A program made the position numbers and the translations under genes. The notes under the pieces were generated by a model. It saw only the letters and a list, made by a program, of their open reading frames with translations. It had not been told where the DNA came from and did no database searches. From Flavipsychrobacter sp. (GTDB lineage Bacteria > Bacteroidota > Bacteroidia > Chitinophagales > Chitinophagaceae), in contig JAJNBJ010000017.1 in assembly GCA_021155965.1 (NCBI GenBank), positions 25,630-89,629 on the forward strand: a DNA stretch of 64,000 bases, read 5' to 3'. The stretch's first letter is position 1. The number at the start of each line of letters is the position of its first letter. This document shows, in pieces, positions 60,947 to 64,000 of the stretch.

Positions 60947-60954
60947 CAAAACTA
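60947..60954 (-). promoter_or_regulatory. ubiX promoter -7 box
   Basis: TAGTTTTG on the minus strand, 18 bp before ATG 60928. It supports the shorter start. Confidence 0.6.
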
Positions 60955-60996
60955 CATGGAATATTTGTAAATTCGTTTCCCTAAAACACGTAATTG

Positions 60997-61626
60997 ATGA
61001 CACGTATTTTGCTTATTGCTATACTGATCCTGTCCGCTCCCGTTGTGCTGATGGCTGACGATAAAAAGAAAAAAACCACCGGAACCCAGAAACCGGCTGC
61101 TAACGCACCCGCAGTAAACACTGCAAAGGAAGAGATCCACTGGATATCGGACCTGAACGAACTGCAGGCAAAAATGCAGGCAAGCCCCAAAAAAGTGATC
61201 ATTGATGTGTACACGGCTTGGTGTGGCTGGTGCAAAAAGATGGATGCGACCACCTACGAAAACCCCGACCTGATAAGGTACGTGAACAATAATTTTTATG
61301 CCGTGAAACTGGATGCCGAGCGCCAGGATGCGTTCATCTTCCAGGGCAAGGAATACAAATTTGAACCCCAATACAAGGCAAATACATTTGCAGTGGAAAT
61401 AATGAAGGGTTCTATGTCATATCCTACCACCGTATTCATGGTTGAGAATTTCCAGATGCCCACGCCGATACCCGGTTTCCGTACGGTGAAAGAAATGGAG
61501 CTATTCCTTACTTATTTTGGTGATAATATGTATAAGCGTGTGAAGTTTGACGACTACCAAAAAACCTTTACTTACCATTGGGACAAAGGGCAAGCGCCCG
61601 ATATGACTGCGCCTGCTGGACATTAA
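60997..61626 (+). CDS. Exported thioredoxin-fold protein
   Basis: 209 residues. An N-terminal signal (MTRILLIAILILSAPVVLMA) is followed by a Lys/Ala/Pro-rich linker and a thioredoxin_7-like domain. The redox site is Cys76-Gly-Trp-Cys79 in 'DVYTAWCGWCKKMDATTYE'. 'KGSMSYPTTVFM' contains the cis-proline equivalent. It probably acts in periplasmic disulfide reduction or in supplying electrons to an envelope protein. The tracked start is a TTG immediately before this ATG. Confidence 0.87.
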   Translation: MTRILLIAILILSAPVVLMADDKKKKTTGTQKPAANAPAVNTAKEEIHWISDLNELQAKMQASPKKVIIDVYTAWCGWCKKMDATTYENPDLIRYVNNNFYAVKLDAERQDAFIFQGKEYKFEPQYKANTFAVEIMKGSMSYPTTVFMVENFQMPTPIPGFRTVKEMELFLTYFGDNMYKRVKFDDYQKTFTYHWDKGQAPDMTAPAGH

Positions 61627-61633
61627 ATATTCC

Positions 61634-61654
61634 AAAGCCCCTTTTAGGGGCTTT
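61634..61654. terminator. Short palindromic terminator of the CCCCTTTTAGGGG type
   Basis: AAAGCCCC-TTTTA-GGGGCTTT followed by TATTTTT, between the thioredoxin-fold gene and the convergent nth gene. It belongs to the same CCCCT-AGGGG palindromic family as the nuo units. Confidence 0.75.
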
Positions 61655-62310
61655 TATTTTTCTATGATGTACTTCATATCTGTCTGGTAAAACTTGCAAC
61701 CGGGCTTTAGTCCGCATTGCTCGCATTTAGGACGGCGTGCCACGCAGATGTAGCGCCCATGCAGTATGAGCCAATGATGGGCAACAGCGAGCAGTTCCTG
61801 CGGGATATTAGCTACCAGTTGTTGTTCTGTTTGCAGTGGTGTTTTAGCATTGGTTGTAAGACCTATTCGGGCAGATACCCGGAACACGTGTGTATCCACC
61901 GCCATTCCAGGCTGATCAAAGACCACGGAAATAATGACATTGGCGGTTTTTCTTCCAACACCGGGTAGTGTTATCAAGTCTTCCATATTACCCGGTACTT
62001 CACCATTAAAATTCTCCACCAGCATTTTAGCCATTCCTATAAGGTGGCGGGTTTTGTTATTAGCGAAACTGATGCTTCGAACTAATGGTTCTACATCGTC
62101 AAATTCTGCCTTAGCGAGTTTTTGCGGTGTAGGAAATTTTTTAAACAAAGCGGGTGTTACGATGTTAACACGTTTGTCAGTGCATTGGGCGGAAAGTATT
62201 ACCGCTACCAGTAATTCATATGGGTTGCTGTAATTCAGTTCCGTTTCGGCATCAGGATTATTTTTCTGAAACCAGTCGATAACAAATTGGTAGCGCTCTT
62301 TTTTAGTCAT
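61654..62310 (-). CDS. nth: Endonuclease III (DNA glycosylase/AP lyase)
   Basis: 218 residues, base-excision repair of oxidised pyrimidines. The HhH-GPD core has 'LVAVILSAQCTDKRVN', the catalytic Lys in 'LPGVGRKTANVIISV' and Asp in 'VDTHVFRVSARIGL'. The 4Fe-4S cluster is Cx6Cx2Cx5C in 'CVARRPKCEQCGLKPGC'. The region before the ATG (62311-62336) is a palindromic repeat unit that abuts the start codon. Confidence 0.97.
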   Translation of the reverse strand: MTKKERYQFVIDWFQKNNPDAETELNYSNPYELLVAVILSAQCTDKRVNIVTPALFKKFPTPQKLAKAEFDDVEPLVRSISFANNKTRHLIGMAKMLVENFNGEVPGNMEDLITLPGVGRKTANVIISVVFDQPGMAVDTHVFRVSARIGLTTNAKTPLQTEQQLVANIPQELLAVAHHWLILHGRYICVARRPKCEQCGLKPGCKFYQTDMKYIIEK

Positions 62311-62430
62311 ACCCCAAACCCCTAAAGTGGCTTCCCCATGTTATGTGAAATGGGGCTGTAAAAGTAGAATTTTGTTTGAATCCGGTATTGTTACAAAATG
62401 ATGAGGAGCCCCTTTAGGGGTTCGGGGCTT
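62311..62430. repeat. Paired inverted palindromic units upstream of nth
   Basis: Left unit ACCCCAAACCCCTAAAGTGGC (62311-62331, extending to 62336) and right unit AGCCCCTTTAGGGGTTCGGG (62407-62426, extending to 62430) are inverted relatives about 70 bp apart, the same arrangement as in the nuo operon. The left unit begins on the base next to the nth start codon. Confidence 0.8.
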
Positions 62431-62527
62431 TAAATGTTAAAGGTATTCTTAATGAGAAAAGAAGAAAATTGGGGGTGAATTACCTGATTATAAAATAATG
62501 ATGTATTTTGGCATATCATTTTTTCGG

Positions 62528-62716
62528 ATGAACAATAAATTCGCAGGCGTTATAGTATTGTTGCTGCTGGCCCTTGTTTTCGAGAGCAGTTGCGGCACTA
62601 CTACCTACAGAAGGAAACGGTATCAGAGTCCCAAGTATATCAATTACAAGAAGCACTGGTTCAACTGGCACGAGCATCATTACCGTCCACGCCAGCATAG
62701 GGGCGGGTATTGGTAG
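62528..62716 (+). CDS. Small basic lipoprotein (62 aa)
   Basis: MNNKFAGVIVLLLLALVFESSC is a lipoprotein signal with Cys22; the mature 40 residues are very rich in Arg, Lys, His, Tyr and Trp ('YRRKRYQSPKYINYKKHWF') and end 'HRGGYW'. Small basic lipoproteins of this kind are common and uncharacterised in Bacteroidota. ATG 62528 is preferred over the tracked 62498 because it gives a proper signal peptide. Confidence 0.65.
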   Translation: MNNKFAGVIVLLLLALVFESSCGTTTYRRKRYQSPKYINYKKHWFNWHEHHYRPRQHRGGYW

Positions 62717-62765
62717 TTGCAGTGTATTCATTTATCAGCTTATCTTCCTTATTTAAGTCAGGTTG

Positions 62766-63590
62766 CTATTCTGCCAGGTCAAAGCTGGAATGGTATATGC
62801 TTTTTGTTTGCTCGTTTTTATAGCATACATCTCCTATACTGCTTACCCAGCGCATTCTTTTTATGGCATTGGTGAGGAATACCTCATCTGCCAGCAATAA
62901 TTCCTCCACCGATAATTTTTTCTCTTCCACAGGTATATCATGCATTAAATAACGCCGAATCACGCCTGCCACGCAGCCTTCAGATAATGGCGGTGTATAT
63001 ACTGTTCCGTTCTTTATCCAGAAAATATTGGCAATGGTGCTTTCTATTATGTTGCCCAATGTATTGCAAACCATTGCATCATTCCATTGGTGTTCCCGTG
63101 CCTGATTTGCCGCCATGGTGTAGATAAGCGCATTGCATGATTTTAAGTTACAGAGTGCATCCATGCTTTTATTGAGTCCATGAGCTACGCCAACAATAAG
63201 ACCGTTTTCGTTAAAATGCATTACTCCTTCATCCAAAGAAAAACATTCTATGACATAACCAGCCTTTCTATCTCCGGGCTCGTATAAGCCTCCTTCCCCA
63301 CCATATACTTGCAGGCGTACCCGGCAAAGTTTATCCAACTTGTTCTTATTAACTGTTCGCCAAACTTCTTCTTCCAGGTAGTCGAGTGTTACCAATGGGG
63401 GTAGTTCAAGCTCCAGTTGCTTCATGCCGGCATAGAGGCGCTCCCAGTGGTACTCACTTAAATGGATAGTATCGTTTACAATGAGCATGGTCTCGAATAT
63501 GCCGTAACCATACCGAAAAGCCCTGTTCTCTACCGGCAGGCGGGCATCGTCTCTTGTGGTGATCTTTCCGTTCAGGTTGATGTAGCTCAA
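62766..63590 (-). CDS. Class IV aminotransferase (branched-chain aminotransferase / ADC lyase-like)
   Basis: 274-residue PLP fold-type IV enzyme. 'ENRAFRYGYGIFETMLI' at the N-terminus, the PLP lysine in 'NLKSCNALIYTMA', and 'EGCVAGVIRRYLM' for the phosphate-binding end. The size is close to PabC (aminodeoxychorismate lyase) and D-amino acid aminotransferase, and shorter than typical IlvE; the exact activity cannot be decided. The start is TTG 63590, giving the usual M-S-Y-I-N opening. A TACCTTTA promoter-like box is at 63636-63643. Confidence 0.88.
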   Translation of the reverse strand: MSYINLNGKITTRDDARLPVENRAFRYGYGIFETMLIVNDTIHLSEYHWERLYAGMKQLELELPPLVTLDYLEEEVWRTVNKNKLDKLCRVRLQVYGGEGGLYEPGDRKAGYVIECFSLDEGVMHFNENGLIVGVAHGLNKSMDALCNLKSCNALIYTMAANQAREHQWNDAMVCNTLGNIIESTIANIFWIKNGTVYTPPLSEGCVAGVIRRYLMHDIPVEEKKLSVEELLLADEVFLTNAIKRMRWVSSIGDVCYKNEQTKSIYHSSFDLAE

Positions 63591-63635
63591 AGTGCGTTTT
63601 TAGGTCTGATATTATTACAGAAATATTTTTCATTA

Positions 63636-63643
63636 TAAAGGTA
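63636..63643 (-). promoter_or_regulatory. Promoter -7 box of the class IV aminotransferase gene
   Basis: TACCTTTA on the minus strand, 45 bp before TTG 63590. Confidence 0.5.
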
Positions 63644-63696
63644 GGTCTTGAAAGAGTGAAATAATGTCGCATACCGAAAAAACTGACATGGGTGAA

Positions 63697-63935
63697 GGGT
63701 ATAATTTTCGAAAAGTGCGTGTTTGCGGTTAATAATTTTTATCGGGTGTGGGTAAAATGCGCTTTGGGGTTGGTTTATGTGTTTTGCTTTCATGTATAAA
63801 GGGGTATAAAAGGGTATAAAAAGGTATATTCCAGGTATAAATCTCAATACAAGAGGTATAAAAAGGTATAAAAAGGGTATAATTTCCAGTAAACAAAGAA
63901 CTTGCCTCGTCCTGAAATTGCTTTACACTTTGTGA
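63697..63935 (-). repeat. Dispersed ~240-bp intergenic repeat, copy B
   Basis: Second copy of the element at 10264-10500, in the same orientation relative to the next minus-strand gene. It ends 107 bp from that gene's start. It contains a run of GGTATAAAA units (around 63795-63885) that is more extended than in copy A. Confidence 0.8.
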
Positions 63936-64000
63936 GATAATCCTGTTTTTACTTTACAGGTGTTTTTGTTAGTCCTGAAAGGTGCTTACACCTTTGAAAA

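Noticed and set aside
63587-63847. 86-aa minus-strand ORF ending in the aminotransferase start region
   Set aside because: It reads through repeat copy B and promoter DNA; only the repeat blocks resemble anything.

Overview
The window looks like a chromosomal segment of a member of the Bacteroidota, most likely the Chitinophagaceae (inference). Supporting signs are promoter boxes of the TAnnTTTG type upstream of many genes, a type IX secretion (T9SS) sorting tail, a bacteroidete-style nuo operon with a short NuoG, DUF4293, a tyrosine ammonia-lyase/FabG pair of the flexirubin type, and a split MetH. No rRNA, CRISPR array, prophage or complete insertion sequence was seen.

Layout. 1-2340 is the 5' part of a giant surface protein with repeated Ig-like modules (minus strand, running off the window). 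2.9-13 kb is mostly housekeeping: an SDR/thioester-reductase-like protein, an SMR transporter, DUF4293, serS, gltX, tig, tRNA-Leu(UAG) and mgtE. Between tig and the tRNA lies a messy stretch with a dispersed ~240 bp repeat, a perfect 43 bp palindrome and a truncated four-helix-bundle gene. 13.1-14.9 kb is a visibly AT-rich, probably horizontally acquired, two-gene unit: an anti-phage dCTP deaminase (AvcD/DcdV type) plus an unrecognised 61-residue basic protein. 14.9-21.6 kb holds a stand-alone homocysteine methyltransferase domain, an OmpR-type regulator, ruvC, a UPF0104 membrane protein, DUF3108, and the ammonia-lyase/FabG pair. 21.6-28.4 kb (minus strand) is a cell-surface cluster: flippase, NHL-repeat secreted protein, two methyltransferases and two glycosyltransferases.

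28.5-42.8 kb is a complete 14-subunit complex I operon (nuoA-N), with two non-complex genes (AHSA1-like and NTF2-like) inserted between nuoE and nuoF. Several gene junctions are filled with paired inverted palindromic repeats that often abut the start codon. 42.8-50.9 kb carries purN, a TPR protein, dnaN, a hicAB toxin-antitoxin pair, alaS and a histidine kinase. 51-63.6 kb carries a His-rich CDF metal transporter, an ion channel, a cupin, a TMTC-like membrane glycosyltransferase with TPRs, yifB, lipoproteins, an aldehyde dehydrogenase, a UbiX-like prenyltransferase, a thioredoxin-fold protein, nth and a class IV aminotransferase. The window ends in the second copy of the ~240 bp repeat.

The points most worth following are the deaminase plus small-protein unit, the ~240 bp repeat placed the same distance (about 108 bp) upstream of two unrelated genes, the paired palindromes of the nuo operon, and a heptanucleotide repeat that is translated inside gltX. 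Product names rest on motif recognition from the translated ORFs; no database search was possible.
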